Shown here piece by piece: positions 32,788-43,249 of a stretch of DNA of 60,033 bases. A program made the position numbers and the translations under genes. Source of the DNA: Clostridia bacterium. GTDB taxonomy: Bacteria; Bacillota; Clostridia; Oscillospirales; CAG-272. The notes under the pieces were generated by a model that was not told where the DNA came from, did no database searches, and saw nothing but the letters and a program-made list of their open reading frames with translations. Each line of letters opens with the position of its first letter. Positions within the stretch are counted from its first letter, which is position 1. Where the stretch lies: positions 1 to 60,033 of the forward strand of contig JAFXHA010000079.1 in NCBI GenBank assembly GCA_017536635.1. The letters are read 5' to 3'.

Positions 32788-35700
32788 ATCGAAGAATACA
32801 AAGATAATAAAAATTATATGCGCGCTTGTTATGCTTCTTGTGCTTTTGGCAGCGGCAGTATCATACGCATGGTTCAGAAACACGATCGAGGTTCCCGGTG
32901 TCAATTTGCAAACGGGTACTTTTCAGTATCAATTCATCGGATATCATATGGATAATTCTTCTTCTGAATTAAAGGTGGATTTTGCTTACAGTACCTTAGC
33001 TCAGGAAGGGAACTCCTTCGATGCCGCTACCGGTGAAGGATACAATCCTATTCTTCAGGACGGTGCCCTTACAGCAGTTACCGATCATACCAATATAACC
33101 AACGATATTCAACATCCGGGTGAGATCTATTACGTTATTCGTAAGCTTGATCAGTCGGTTGATCTTGATATTTCTATAAATCTTGACGCAGAGCTTAGTA
33201 AGCTTCAGGAATTCAGTGGCAGCGGAGATTCTTTGGAGGCAGTTGGAGGCTTCTGGTATTCAATAGTTGATATTACGGGAACGGCATCAAGCCGTGCTGT
33301 CATTGAGCAGGCAATTAAGGATTCTAATGTATTTACTGTGGACGGGAATCCGAAGCAGGAGAGGACAGAGGAATATTTTCCTAACATTCGTAACGAATTC
33401 CTTACGACAACACTTGATGACGCCAATGAGTATTGGTGCTTTAAGCTTTCTTACGGGGTAAAGGAAAATGCCGATACTTCCGCATATGCGGGCAAGACTA
33501 TCAATCTTGCTGTCAACCTTTGCGTTGCACAAAAGGGTGGACTTGAGGGCGACGAAAGCTCTGCGGGACAGTATTTCGTAAGAACGCTGCAGCAGCTTAA
33601 GGATGCGCTGCTTGTGTATAAGCCCAACGATTCTATAATAGTTCAGGATAATATTACCTACGAGGGCGATCTTATAATAAACCGCCCGTTGAAGCTTCAG
33701 ATGGTAGGTAGTGAGCTTACCGTAAAAGGAAATATGCGATATAATTACGCAAGCCAAGGAAGCTTTATACTGAACACCTCGCTTTCCGGAAGACTTTCTG
33801 TGCTGAAGATGGACGATGTTGATGCGGGAGGAAGCTTATATCTTGATATCCCTCATTCATCAATCGAGCTTATTGGACAGAATTCTACTGCCGCCGGAAA
33901 TGCCGATATTTATATTGAAAATACGTTTTCTGCGGACGTCGGTTACGATACGGGTATGATCGTTACTCGTTCTCGTATATGTAATCTTGATGATTCACTC
34001 AAGACTATCTATCTCCGTAATGAGTCAACCTTAGACGTTTACGCAAGAACGTCGGTAGGAACCATTACGGTGCATAATGACAATTTAACAGCTAACAGAC
34101 CTATACGTATTCATATAGTCAATAAGGGTACGGTAGAGGAGATAAACCTTGTACATATGGATTATGTTGCAGGAGCATTTTCCAATCCGAGAATATTTAT
34201 TGACAACTATGGAGAGATAGCGAAAGACGGTGTTAATACGCCTATTAAGCTTCCTACTTGGTCGTATAAATGGTTCCCAGACGTTGATGGCAAGAGAGAC
34301 GCAAGCAATACTCGTATTATTCATCAGCAGGGTGCCGGATTTATGTCTGTTACAAACGCTAATAAGAGCGGATTCCAATCCGATGGCTCGGGTGTTGAAT
34401 CGAGGGACAATATAGAGTACGTATCAAAGGAAACTCTTGTGGATAAGGATCCCGATGCGGCTAATATCATCGTTCACTATATGGATAATGATATATTCGT
34501 TGTCAGAAATGAAAATGGCGAAATAGAGTCGGATGATACAAGCTTGAAGAATATTATCGAGTATTATCTTCCCGACGGACGCGCGGAGGAATCGTACCGC
34601 ATAGCTGAGCTTAACGAAATAGTTTCTCTTAAGGTCATATGCTACGGTAATTATGAGTTGACTGCTGAGGACTATGCCTTTATCCGCAGTATGAGCGCAC
34701 TCGTTACCGTGGATCTCAGCGAGGCTGTTTCGGCAGAGGTTGATGCAAACGGACGAACTGTGCCCGACAATGCATTCTCAGGACTTTCCAATCTGAGATA
34801 TCTTACAATGTCTCAGTTCGATAATGCGTGGGGAAGTAATATTTTTGCGGGTACGGCGATCGATGATATAACCTTGCCGCCTGCTCTTACTACTCTGGAG
34901 CCCGATTCTCTTACGGGTATCAAATATCTTCACATTGGAAACCACGCGCAGCTGATCATTGACAGTATTGAAGATTATACCGATATGTATATTTTCTGTG
35001 CGGATGAAAATACTCGAGAAGCGCTTATCGTTGACGTTGAAGCAGGCGCTTACGAGCGCTTTAAGGAGCATCTGTCCGAGCGTCCGAGCACGGCAGAGCT
35101 TGATAAGATAGATCGTATCTTCCTCGAGGCAGAAAGACACGGCGATTATTATGTAAATCTTTATGATAATACCTGCTTTATCGTAACCTACGTGGGCGAC
35201 ACTTTTGACGCAGGAAAAGAGAAGAATGGATATTATCTTATTGACGATTTTAATAACGAGGTCTATTACGAATTCGATTTTGCTACGCTTAGAATAGGAA
35301 ACGAGATATATCAGGTCGCAGGATATGACGACTTTGCTTTCTACGGCAAGACGTTAGCTACGTGGGGAAGCGATACTCTTGAATTCAGTGATACCCTTTC
35401 CTCTGTGGGAGATTACGCATTCTACGGTGTATCTTTGCCTGCAAACGTAGATCTTGGCGGCTGTAAGACGCTTGGACACGGAGGTTTGGCACTTAACGAG
35501 AGTGTTGATATATTTACAGCGCTGAAACTTGAGAGCGCAGGATATTACGGCTTTGGTAAAATGACGAACGTCCGTTATATCAATACCCCTAATCTGATAT
35601 TGCACTACGGAAGACTTATTGCCGATTGTGCTAATATAATTCGTTTTGACACGGGTGTTCTTGAATTGGCGGATGGAGATGTCGATCACGGCGGACTGAG

Positions 35701-38700
35701 GCAAAACGGACAATCCGCTGACGGATATTACCTTACCGGTTGGACCGCTGGTCCTTGGGCGCATATAGTTCATACGGAAAACGCTAATCCCACTCCCACT
35801 GATGTAGCAAGATATCATAGCTCAAGTAAGCCCAGATACGTGCTTGTTTCAGGAGAATACGCATCCTATTATAGAGAGAATCAGGGTGAGAAGGGAATCA
35901 ATCTGATCGATCTGGATACAAAGACCGCCGAGGATCTGCGCTTCGTATCCGATGACGTTCAGGAATTCGGTTCCTACGTATACGTTGAGGCGGATATTGA
36001 TGAGTACGAGCTCGTCGCTTGTATAAGAAAGACCGCTATCAACGGAACGACAGATAAGTTCAGTAGTAACGGTGTGTACACAGTTCCTGCTTATATCGAC
36101 GCGAACGGCGAGAAGCATAATACCACGAGGATAGGTGAAAACGCATTCAGATCGGTTTCCATGACTCATATGGACACGCTTACCTTCGACGATTCTTATC
36201 TTACGATCGGACATTCGGCGTTTTATCCAACGTCGTATTATCAGACGCCGATATATACTCATCTTGATCTTAATAACGTGCAGTTCCTCGAGGGCCATTC
36301 ATTCAGATCCGCGAGAATGCTTACTGTCGTTGGTACAGAGGTGATCGCTGCACATGATTATAGCATAATGAGTTGTACGAATCTGGTTATGGCGTCTTTG
36401 CCTAATCTTTCGGGACATTTGAACGCAGGATCGAATCTGACGTGGTATCTGTTCTACGGTTGCTCTAACTTAGAGACGGTTTCTATCGGAGCGTTGAACG
36501 GCGGATCAACTATTTTCAATGGATGTCATAAGCTTGAGACGGTTTACGTAAACGTGGCGGATGCACCCGACAATCCCATGAGCGTTTCGCTCTCTCCCGA
36601 TTTCAAAGGAAATCTTATAGCGATCGGCGGCGATTTCTATTGGGAGGCTTCGGCGACGAATGGCACATCCGTTTATGATAAGACTGTTATCGATTGCGAG
36701 ATCGAGGACGTGATATTCTCCGAGTGGAGCGACACGGCGTATTCTATGCCTTTTGGAAGCGTTTCCAAGGAGTATATTATAAGCGATCCGGGATATATTT
36801 ATGTCAAGAGAGATGCGGCGGGTAAAAAGCTTGACCTGCTCCACTCCTTCATAAACGTAAATATCTCCGAATCGAGCTACATTCTTCCCGATGTTATCTA
36901 TAAGCTTGACAACGAGGAAGACGTTACTACGATATTCGGAAATAAGGTGCCTAAATATACCTACGTTGAATCTGACAACGGAACTACCAGCGACACGGGA
37001 ATGTACGTGGTCGCAATTGGTGATTATATCTTTAAGGAATCCATCAACGTCCAAAACGTAACCTTCCCACGCTATCTCGAATATATCGGCGAGAGCGCAT
37101 TTGAGGGATGTTCGTTTGGAGACGTAGTTATTAACGGAACGGGCTCATTGATAATCGAAGATAAGGCATTTTACGGTGCTACTATGGAATCTCTGACGCT
37201 TCACGGAGCTCAGAGCATAGGCGCACAGTCCTTCGCGGGAATCAAGGGACCGACGAATTCTGCAGTTGTAAACGCAGTACCCGTTCATCTCGGCGACGTT
37301 TTGACTAACGTTGGCGAGAGCGCATTTGAGGGCGCTTGTATAGAGTCCGTAACCGCAACGCATAACGCTATTAACAATATTGAGCTTAATATCGGCGCAA
37401 ACGCCTTTTACACGATAAAGGGCGAGGCTGAGGGCGAGATAGCCGTTGACTTTGGCGGCGCTTACGTAAAGCTTGGCGAGTATTCGTTCGGCGGTGTAAA
37501 GCTTTCGAGCGTTAAGATCCCCAACATGAGACTCATATCCTCGTTTGCCTTTGATAAGGCATCCATCAGCGGAGAGCTCGATCTTTCGGGCAACGGTAAC
37601 GGTGTAACACCCGAGGTGCAGCCCAAGGCGTTTAACGGTGATTCCTCCAGCAAGAAAATGCGCATCGGCTCGGTGATACTCGGTGAAGATACCGTACCTC
37701 AGGGAAGTAGCGATGGCGGAGCCTTTAACTATTGCGCCATCGGCACCTTTGACTTTAACGGCGCCCCCGATCCGAACGCTTATATCCTCTGCAACTGTAG
37801 CTTAAGTAACGTTTACTTTGGAGAGGGGATCACCGCGCTTCCCAAGAATACCTTCTCACAATGCGGGGAATTGGGAAATCTTTATTTCGAGGGTGTACAA
37901 ACCATAGGTGACTATGTGTTTGGCAGCGTATCGAAAAAGATCGGTGTTATCGACTTTGGCTCGGCTACGTATATCGGCTCGAACTCTTTTTCATACTCCA
38001 CCATTAACGGCGATGTTACTGTGGGAGACGGGGTTGTCATAAGCGGTTCGTTTCTTGGCAGTACCATCAGCGGCAGTATTACAGTGGGAGACGGAGCTAC
38101 CGTAAACAACAACGCATTTAACGGCAGTACCATTACGGGAGACGTTACCTTTGGTGATAACGCAAACATCAAAGGAACCGCGTTTAATTCCTTTACCGTC
38201 GGTGGCAACCTGACGCTGGGTGATAATGCTACGTTGACTTCGCAATCCTTCAATAACGGAACCGTCAGCGGAAACCTTTATTTGGGTGACGGCTTGACCC
38301 TGACTGCCCGAAACTTTTTGAGAGTAAATATTTACGGTGAATTAAGCATCGGCTCTTATACGAAGGGAAGCAGTTATTCAAGTTCCTCTGCCTTCGGTAA
38401 CAAGGAGTATATCCGAACGGTAAACAAGCTGGTATTCAGAGAAAGCTGTACCTCCATAGCGGCTTCTACCTTTGCGTTTATGAAGATCGGGGAGCTGGAC
38501 TTTGGTAACCACGTAACGACCATCGGTCAGGATGCCTTTGCAGGAACGTCCATCACGAATATCAAGAATATGGGAAGCGTTACGAGCATTGGCGCAAACG
38601 CGTTTGGAACGAAGGAGTCCATCATACCCAAGATGGGTACGGGAATGGATATCAGCGGTGTTACCTCCATCGGCAATAACGCATTCGACGGAAATACGTT

Positions 38701-41005
38701 GAATTACGACCTTGACCTTTCGAACGTTTCCACGCTTGGCACGGGAGTGTTCAAAAACGCCGTGCTCAACGGCAGCGTAACGCTCGGTGCAAGGACTGAG
38801 ATACCTGCGACCTTCTTTGAGGGCGCAACGTTAAACGGTATCCTTGATCTCAGCAGAATAACCTCAATATTGACGGGTGCGTTCAAGGACGCAAAGCTTT
38901 CGCAGGATCTGGTCTTTGATAATTCAATAACTATTGCGGAGAGCGCGTTTAACGGTGCTACTATTCCCAACGTAACATTCATTGGCGGCGGAACGGTCGC
39001 CGAGCAGGCGTTCGCAAACAGCCATATCGGCGTGCTGAGGCTTGGCGCGATCGCCTCTATTGCGGGAGCAGTTCCCACGGTCGCTGAGGACGGAACCGTC
39101 AGCGGAGACGATACGGGCGCGTTCTGTAGAGCGGATATTGGCGAGCTCTACATAGAGAACGCAGCGGATCCCGCAGCGATGTCCTTCGCGTATGCAACCG
39201 TCGGTGTCCTTGATTACGGAAATCTTACACAAACCGGACTCACAAGCGGAGCTGACGTAAACGGATATTCGTCGCCCTTCTATGGGGTTACGTCGATCAA
39301 CCGAATTAACTTCGGCAGACTTGAGACCTTGGGACAGTATTATTTCAAGGACGTTGAGATAGTCTCGATAGATACGGCGGAGAGAATAGTTAACATAAGA
39401 GATTTCGCATTTGTAAACTGTGATATATATAGTGATTTCGTGTTTAATTCTTTAGTTAAGCTGTATGAAAAGTCCTTTTCACACACCAACGTTTACGGAG
39501 ATTTGAAATTCATTTCCGGAATATCCTTCGGTTATACTGGAAGCGCGTCGAAAGACGTTATTTATTACACAGTAACATATGGGGATTTATACATCGACAA
39601 GCTAAGCGGAACATGGAATACTAATGTTGATGTTTTGCAGAACACCACCGTTAACGGAACCTTTACTATCAACCAAGGTATCTTGCAGGGCGGAATTACA
39701 TCCTCTCGTTTTAATGGAGAAGTGGACCTTTCGAGAATTACTGGCATTCAATCCAGTAACGGTGTATTTGATTCCTGTACGTTTGCAAGCAAGACGCTCG
39801 ACCTTGCAAATATGGGTATCGTTAGGTATTATACCTTTGAGGACTGTACCTTTTCCGAAGGAACCGTAATTTATTTGGATAGCGCTACCGAGATAAGCCG
39901 CGCTGCATTCTATAATGCGAGGGGTGTAATTGCGATCATTGCTCCTAATGTGGAAGTGATATATAGCGGCGCGTTTAGAGGATGTAGCTCCTTGAAGAGT
40001 ATCAACTTGCCGTCTATAAGACAATTTGTTTATTCTTCGAGTAGCAAAGAATCTCCCTTTGAAGGCTGTTCTTCTCTTGAACAGGTGCTCTTAGGTGAGA
40101 ATTTTACGTCTTATCAAAGCGGCGACAATGACGCTTTGTTCCCGAATAGCTGTACTCTTCTTAAGCAGGTAATAATCCTTGCCGATCCCGATAATATCAC
40201 ATTTGGTGCTAACATGGGACTTCCCGGTGAAGCAAAGCTCTTCGTGCCGATCTCTATGAAGGCAAAATACGATGCTTTGCTTGCGGCAAGCTCACCTCTT
40301 TGGGGAAGCGTAACTGCCGATAGAATAGAGACCATAGAAAGAGTAATTTCCGACGGAAGCATCGGATATCTCGTTACCGATATTGCCGACGGAAAGATTG
40401 AGATCGTTGATATCATAGACGACGGAACGATGCTGCTTGATACGACCTTTACCTTCCCGAGCACTCTCGGAGAGTATACGGTAGTATCTATCGGAGGCTT
40501 GGCGCTTAGCAGACTCAGCGGTATTGAGACCGTGGTTCTTCCTTCAACTCTCGAGTATATCAACTTCTCGGGAATCAGCGTTCCTACGAGCGTTATGAAC
40601 TACGAAATAGCGGCAACCAACCCGACGTATAAGACGGTTGATGGTATCCTCTATTCGAAGGATGGAAAGACTCTGGTGCTTTATCCTGCAGGAAGAAGCG
40701 GCGAGATAACTCTCAATAGCGGCGTAGAGATCATCGGACAGAATGCGTTTGCAGGCTGTACCCTTATATCTAAGGTAACTATCGCGCAGAGCGTGGTTAT
40801 TGCCGACGGTGCATTTGCGCGTTGCGTAAATCTTTCTGAGATTGTATTTACGAGCAATACTGCAAGCATCTTTATCGGTCGCGGTATATTCGACGATTGT
40901 CATCCTTCACTTGTTATTAAGGTGCCGAGCGCATCGCTCGATTCCTATAAGCAATTTGTGTTCTACGATACTGATATCGTCGATAGAATAATTGCCGCAT
41001 CCTAA
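32762..41005 (+). CDS. Giant BspA-like leucine-rich-repeat surface protein with SipW-type signal (2747 aa)
   Basis: A 2747-residue exported protein. Three in-frame ATGs (32762, 32765, 32768) follow an AGGAGG box; the third has the best spacing. A basic start and hydrophobic segment (about 18-38) end VSYAWFRNT, the same boundary as the small fibre proteins. A TasA-like region (about 40-250) is followed by a probable parallel beta-helix (about 260-480). From about 610 to the end there are many BspA/TpLRR-type repeats (IGxxAFxG...I.L..), interrupted by non-repeat segments and including a run of short VTVGDGxxx turns (about 1750-1830). No LPxTG or membrane anchor is seen. It is likely a long adhesin displayed via the fibre system. 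It overlaps sipW copy 2 by 26 bases and is followed by a strong terminator. Confidence 0.8.
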   Translation: MMMRNLTSRSKNTKIIKIICALVMLLVLLAAAVSYAWFRNTIEVPGVNLQTGTFQYQFIGYHMDNSSSELKVDFAYSTLAQEGNSFDAATGEGYNPILQDGALTAVTDHTNITNDIQHPGEIYYVIRKLDQSVDLDISINLDAELSKLQEFSGSGDSLEAVGGFWYSIVDITGTASSRAVIEQAIKDSNVFTVDGNPKQERTEEYFPNIRNEFLTTTLDDANEYWCFKLSYGVKENADTSAYAGKTINLAVNLCVAQKGGLEGDESSAGQYFVRTLQQLKDALLVYKPNDSIIVQDNITYEGDLIINRPLKLQMVGSELTVKGNMRYNYASQGSFILNTSLSGRLSVLKMDDVDAGGSLYLDIPHSSIELIGQNSTAAGNADIYIENTFSADVGYDTGMIVTRSRICNLDDSLKTIYLRNESTLDVYARTSVGTITVHNDNLTANRPIRIHIVNKGTVEEINLVHMDYVAGAFSNPRIFIDNYGEIAKDGVNTPIKLPTWSYKWFPDVDGKRDASNTRIIHQQGAGFMSVTNANKSGFQSDGSGVESRDNIEYVSKETLVDKDPDAANIIVHYMDNDIFVVRNENGEIESDDTSLKNIIEYYLPDGRAEESYRIAELNEIVSLKVICYGNYELTAEDYAFIRSMSALVTVDLSEAVSAEVDANGRTVPDNAFSGLSNLRYLTMSQFDNAWGSNIFAGTAIDDITLPPALTTLEPDSLTGIKYLHIGNHAQLIIDSIEDYTDMYIFCADENTREALIVDVEAGAYERFKEHLSERPSTAELDKIDRIFLEAERHGDYYVNLYDNTCFIVTYVGDTFDAGKEKNGYYLIDDFNNEVYYEFDFATLRIGNEIYQVAGYDDFAFYGKTLATWGSDTLEFSDTLSSVGDYAFYGVSLPANVDLGGCKTLGHGGLALNESVDIFTALKLESAGYYGFGKMTNVRYINTPNLILHYGRLIADCANIIRFDTGVLELADGDVDHGGLRQNGQSADGYYLTGWTAGPWAHIVHTENANPTPTDVARYHSSSKPRYVLVSGEYASYYRENQGEKGINLIDLDTKTAEDLRFVSDDVQEFGSYVYVEADIDEYELVACIRKTAINGTTDKFSSNGVYTVPAYIDANGEKHNTTRIGENAFRSVSMTHMDTLTFDDSYLTIGHSAFYPTSYYQTPIYTHLDLNNVQFLEGHSFRSARMLTVVGTEVIAAHDYSIMSCTNLVMASLPNLSGHLNAGSNLTWYLFYGCSNLETVSIGALNGGSTIFNGCHKLETVYVNVADAPDNPMSVSLSPDFKGNLIAIGGDFYWEASATNGTSVYDKTVIDCEIEDVIFSEWSDTAYSMPFGSVSKEYIISDPGYIYVKRDAAGKKLDLLHSFINVNISESSYILPDVIYKLDNEEDVTTIFGNKVPKYTYVESDNGTTSDTGMYVVAIGDYIFKESINVQNVTFPRYLEYIGESAFEGCSFGDVVINGTGSLIIEDKAFYGATMESLTLHGAQSIGAQSFAGIKGPTNSAVVNAVPVHLGDVLTNVGESAFEGACIESVTATHNAINNIELNIGANAFYTIKGEAEGEIAVDFGGAYVKLGEYSFGGVKLSSVKIPNMRLISSFAFDKASISGELDLSGNGNGVTPEVQPKAFNGDSSSKKMRIGSVILGEDTVPQGSSDGGAFNYCAIGTFDFNGAPDPNAYILCNCSLSNVYFGEGITALPKNTFSQCGELGNLYFEGVQTIGDYVFGSVSKKIGVIDFGSATYIGSNSFSYSTINGDVTVGDGVVISGSFLGSTISGSITVGDGATVNNNAFNGSTITGDVTFGDNANIKGTAFNSFTVGGNLTLGDNATLTSQSFNNGTVSGNLYLGDGLTLTARNFLRVNIYGELSIGSYTKGSSYSSSSAFGNKEYIRTVNKLVFRESCTSIAASTFAFMKIGELDFGNHVTTIGQDAFAGTSITNIKNMGSVTSIGANAFGTKESIIPKMGTGMDISGVTSIGNNAFDGNTLNYDLDLSNVSTLGTGVFKNAVLNGSVTLGARTEIPATFFEGATLNGILDLSRITSILTGAFKDAKLSQDLVFDNSITIAESAFNGATIPNVTFIGGGTVAEQAFANSHIGVLRLGAIASIAGAVPTVAEDGTVSGDDTGAFCRADIGELYIENAADPAAMSFAYATVGVLDYGNLTQTGLTSGADVNGYSSPFYGVTSINRINFGRLETLGQYYFKDVEIVSIDTAERIVNIRDFAFVNCDIYSDFVFNSLVKLYEKSFSHTNVYGDLKFISGISFGYTGSASKDVIYYTVTYGDLYIDKLSGTWNTNVDVLQNTTVNGTFTINQGILQGGITSSRFNGEVDLSRITGIQSSNGVFDSCTFASKTLDLANMGIVRYYTFEDCTFSEGTVIYLDSATEISRAAFYNARGVIAIIAPNVEVIYSGAFRGCSSLKSINLPSIRQFVYSSSSKESPFEGCSSLEQVLLGENFTSYQSGDNDALFPNSCTLLKQVIILADPDNITFGANMGLPGEAKLFVPISMKAKYDALLAASSPLWGSVTADRIETIERVISDGSIGYLVTDIADGKIEIVDIIDDGTMLLDTTFTFPSTLGEYTVVSIGGLALSRLSGIETVVLPSTLEYINFSGISVPTSVMNYEIAATNPTYKTVDGILYSKDGKTLVLYPAGRSGEITLNSGVEIIGQNAFAGCTLISKVTIAQSVVIADGAFARCVNLSEIVFTSNTASIFIGRGIFDDCHPSLVIKVPSASLDSYKQFVFYDTDIVDRIIAAS

Positions 41006-41017
41006 TATTAAGGCCTA

Positions 41018-41054
41018 GGCTGTCAACGAGCTTTTGCTCGTTGACAGCCTTTTT
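41018..41054 (+). terminator. Strong terminator closing the fibre operon
   Basis: A 14-bp perfect stem (41018-41031 with 41036-41049, loop TTTT) plus TTTTT. It marks the end of the roughly 20 kb co-directional run. Confidence 0.85.
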
Positions 41055-41077
41055 CGTTCTTTAAAAGAATAAAAATG

Positions 41078-41106
41078 TTGACATATATATTTTGAAATGA
41101 TATAAT
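41078..41106 (+). promoter_or_regulatory. Consensus promoter of the OFA transporter
   Basis: TTGACA (41078-41083), 17 bp, TATAAT (41101-41106), immediately after the operon terminator. Confidence 0.8.
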
Positions 41107-41136
41107 TATAAAAATATAAAAAGGGAGTGATATTAT

Positions 41137-42393
41137 ATGGCATTGTCTTCGAATGAAGTCATCTCCTTAACAAAAAAAAGGTGGATGATACTTGTTTTTA
41201 GTTGCTTGATCGACTTGTGTATCGGTTCTATGTATGCATGGAGCAGCTTATCCGCCCCTATGGCACATGAGCTTAATGCCGATCTGTCATCGGTTTTCTC
41301 AACGGCAAACGCTGTCAGCTTTGTCGCAATGATAATTGGAGGATATCTTAACGATAAATACGGGCCTCGCTGGGTAATGTTTTGTGGCGGAGTTATGTTT
41401 GGCGTAGGTATGTTTACAAGCGGTCTTGCGCAAAACGTTACACACTTGATGCTTAGCTATGGATTATGCCTTGGACTCGGAATGAGCCTTGTATACGGGT
41501 GCACAATCAGCAACACTATAAAATTTTTCCCTGATAAAAGAGGTATGGTCGGAGGAATGACCACGGCATCTTACGGTATCAGCTCGGTGATATTTGCTCC
41601 GATAGCCGATTGGATATGTAGCTTAACTAATGCAAGAATGACATTTATGATACTTGGGGGAATATTTATTGTTGTAATATGCGCGGGATCACTTGTTATG
41701 AAAAAATGCCCCGAGGGATTTCTTCCCGATGGATTTATTGCCGTTACTAACAAGGTTGATAAAGCCATAGAGGATAAAAAACCGACACAGATGCTGAGGA
41801 CCCCCGTGTTTTACGTGATGCTTATTATGCTTACTTGTGGTGGTACGTTTGGACTCATGATAATTTCAAATGCAAAGCCATTAGCGATTAACATGATTGG
41901 TTCAACTGCGTCGGTAGCTACGATGTTCGTGTCGGTCCTCTGTTTGTTCAATACTGCCGGAAGGCTTGTTGCAGGTGCAATAAGCGACAGAATCGGACGT
42001 ATAAATACTCTTACGGTCGCTATGCTAATGGCGCTCGTCGGACTTGGAGCTCTTTATTTTTCCGAAATAATGGCATCTGTTGCTTTATTCGCTGCGGGAA
42101 TAATGCTTATAGGTGTTTGCTTCGGTACGTTTATGGGAGTTTTCCCGGGATTTTGTGCAGATAGATTTGGTACTAAAAACAACACCATCAATTACGGTAT
42201 AATGTGGATTGGATTTTCTGCGGCGGGAATTATCGGACCGTCTATTCTCGTTTCAACATTTAATGCTACCGGTTCGTATAAAGAGGCGTTTATTATAGCG
42301 ATTGCAATTGATAGCCTTGGCCTTGCGTTGAGTATAGTATATAGATTGATCACATCTAAATCAAAAATCAGAGAGAAAAATAAAAAGCAATAA
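41137..42393 (+). CDS. MFS transporter, oxalate/formate antiporter (OFA) family
   Basis: A 418-residue, 12-helix major facilitator. The N-terminal GSMYAWSSLSAPM in TM1 is characteristic of the OFA subgroup, and the helix 2-3 loop carries the MFS motif (GGYLNDKYGPRWVM), with a similar GAISDRIGRINTL in the second half. OFA members exchange small monocarboxylates or dicarboxylates (oxalate/formate, lactate and similar); the substrate here is unknown. It has its own consensus promoter and a GGGAGTG ribosome site, so it is not part of the fibre operon although it separates the two SipW modules. No terminator is evident after it. Confidence 0.8.
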   Translation: MALSSNEVISLTKKRWMILVFSCLIDLCIGSMYAWSSLSAPMAHELNADLSSVFSTANAVSFVAMIIGGYLNDKYGPRWVMFCGGVMFGVGMFTSGLAQNVTHLMLSYGLCLGLGMSLVYGCTISNTIKFFPDKRGMVGGMTTASYGISSVIFAPIADWICSLTNARMTFMILGGIFIVVICAGSLVMKKCPEGFLPDGFIAVTNKVDKAIEDKKPTQMLRTPVFYVMLIMLTCGGTFGLMIISNAKPLAINMIGSTASVATMFVSVLCLFNTAGRLVAGAISDRIGRINTLTVAMLMALVGLGALYFSEIMASVALFAAGIMLIGVCFGTFMGVFPGFCADRFGTKNNTINYGIMWIGFSAAGIIGPSILVSTFNATGSYKEAFIIAIAIDSLGLALSIVYRLITSKSKIREKNKKQ

Positions 42394-42584
42394 AAAACAG
42401 CTATTACAGTATCGGTGGCAGAGAAGATCCTTGGCGTTGACAGTTGATATATAGAGTTTAACGACAGGCATGTTGAACCGGCAACGCATCTAAATGAGTG
42501 AATGAATTTTCTTCGAGGGTAATTTAAGATGCAGGGCAGGTAATATTTCTCTCGCAGTTTTTGTTCGACAAAAAAAGAAAGATA

Positions 42585-42613
42585 TTGACATATATCTGAT
42601 AAAATGCTATAAT
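42585..42613 (+). promoter_or_regulatory. Promoter of the second SipW module
   Basis: TTGACA (42585-42590), a 17-bp spacer and TATAAT (42608-42613) preceded by TG at 42605-42606. Strong and constitutive-looking. The preceding 42394-42584 holds nothing recognisable. Confidence 0.8.
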
Positions 42614-42653
42614 GGAAAAAACAATATGAGATGCTTAAAGCAAGGAGATAAGT

Positions 42654-43214
42654 ATGAAGACGAAAAGAACAGTCATTATAGTATCATTGGTTGCGGCGAT
42701 TCTTTGCGCCGGTATTGGTTTTGCGGCGCTTAACGACAGGCTGGTCGTAAGCGGTAACGTATCCGTAGGAGTAAATGAGTTTTCACCGATGGTGTTTTTC
42801 ACCGATGCAAGCGTAGTCGATTATAGCGTTACTAACGGCGCAAGCTCGGGCGTTACCGTAGAGCGCGTAGCCGAGACGTCCGATCCGGCAGATGAAAACG
42901 ATAAGATCATAATAACCGTTCCCAATACCGTCCTTACTACTAAGGGCGATAAGATCACGGTTGAGGCGGTAATAGCCAATACCAGTGAAAAATACGATGC
43001 AAGAGTTACCCTGAATAACACGACCTCTGCCAAAGCAGGACTTTACAGTGTAACTTGCACTTGGAAGGATATCGGAGGAAGCGAGCCTACGATTATCGGA
43101 AAGAACGGTAATTCGCAGACCGTATCGATCGTTATCGAGCTGCTTCAAACACCTACCGAGGTGGTTAATAACGATAAGTTTACTATTACATATACTGCGG
43201 AGGCAGTAGATTAA
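42654..43214 (+). CDS. SipW-dependent-type exported protein (186 aa), second module
   Basis: A small exported protein with signal region MKTKRT...AAILCAGIGFAAL and a mature start resembling SipW substrates (LNDRLVVSGNVSVG). The mature domain is Thr/Val-rich and beta-sheet-like (about 150 residues), with one Cys pairless in the middle (SVTCTW). It lacks the Ala-Trp-Phe boundary and the Trp-x-Glu-Gly-x-Asp end of the first locus, so it forms a separate subfamily. It is followed after 35 bases by a signal peptidase and then a DUF5305-like membrane protein. This three-gene layout resembles TasA-like pilus modules, including ones I recall from archaea. It is probably a filament subunit. Confidence 0.6.
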   Translation: MKTKRTVIIVSLVAAILCAGIGFAALNDRLVVSGNVSVGVNEFSPMVFFTDASVVDYSVTNGASSGVTVERVAETSDPADENDKIIITVPNTVLTTKGDKITVEAVIANTSEKYDARVTLNNTTSAKAGLYSVTCTWKDIGGSEPTIIGKNGNSQTVSIVIELLQTPTEVVNNDKFTITYTAEAVD

Positions 43215-43249
43215 ATCTCTGTGTAATATCAACGGCAAGGAGGAAGTAT

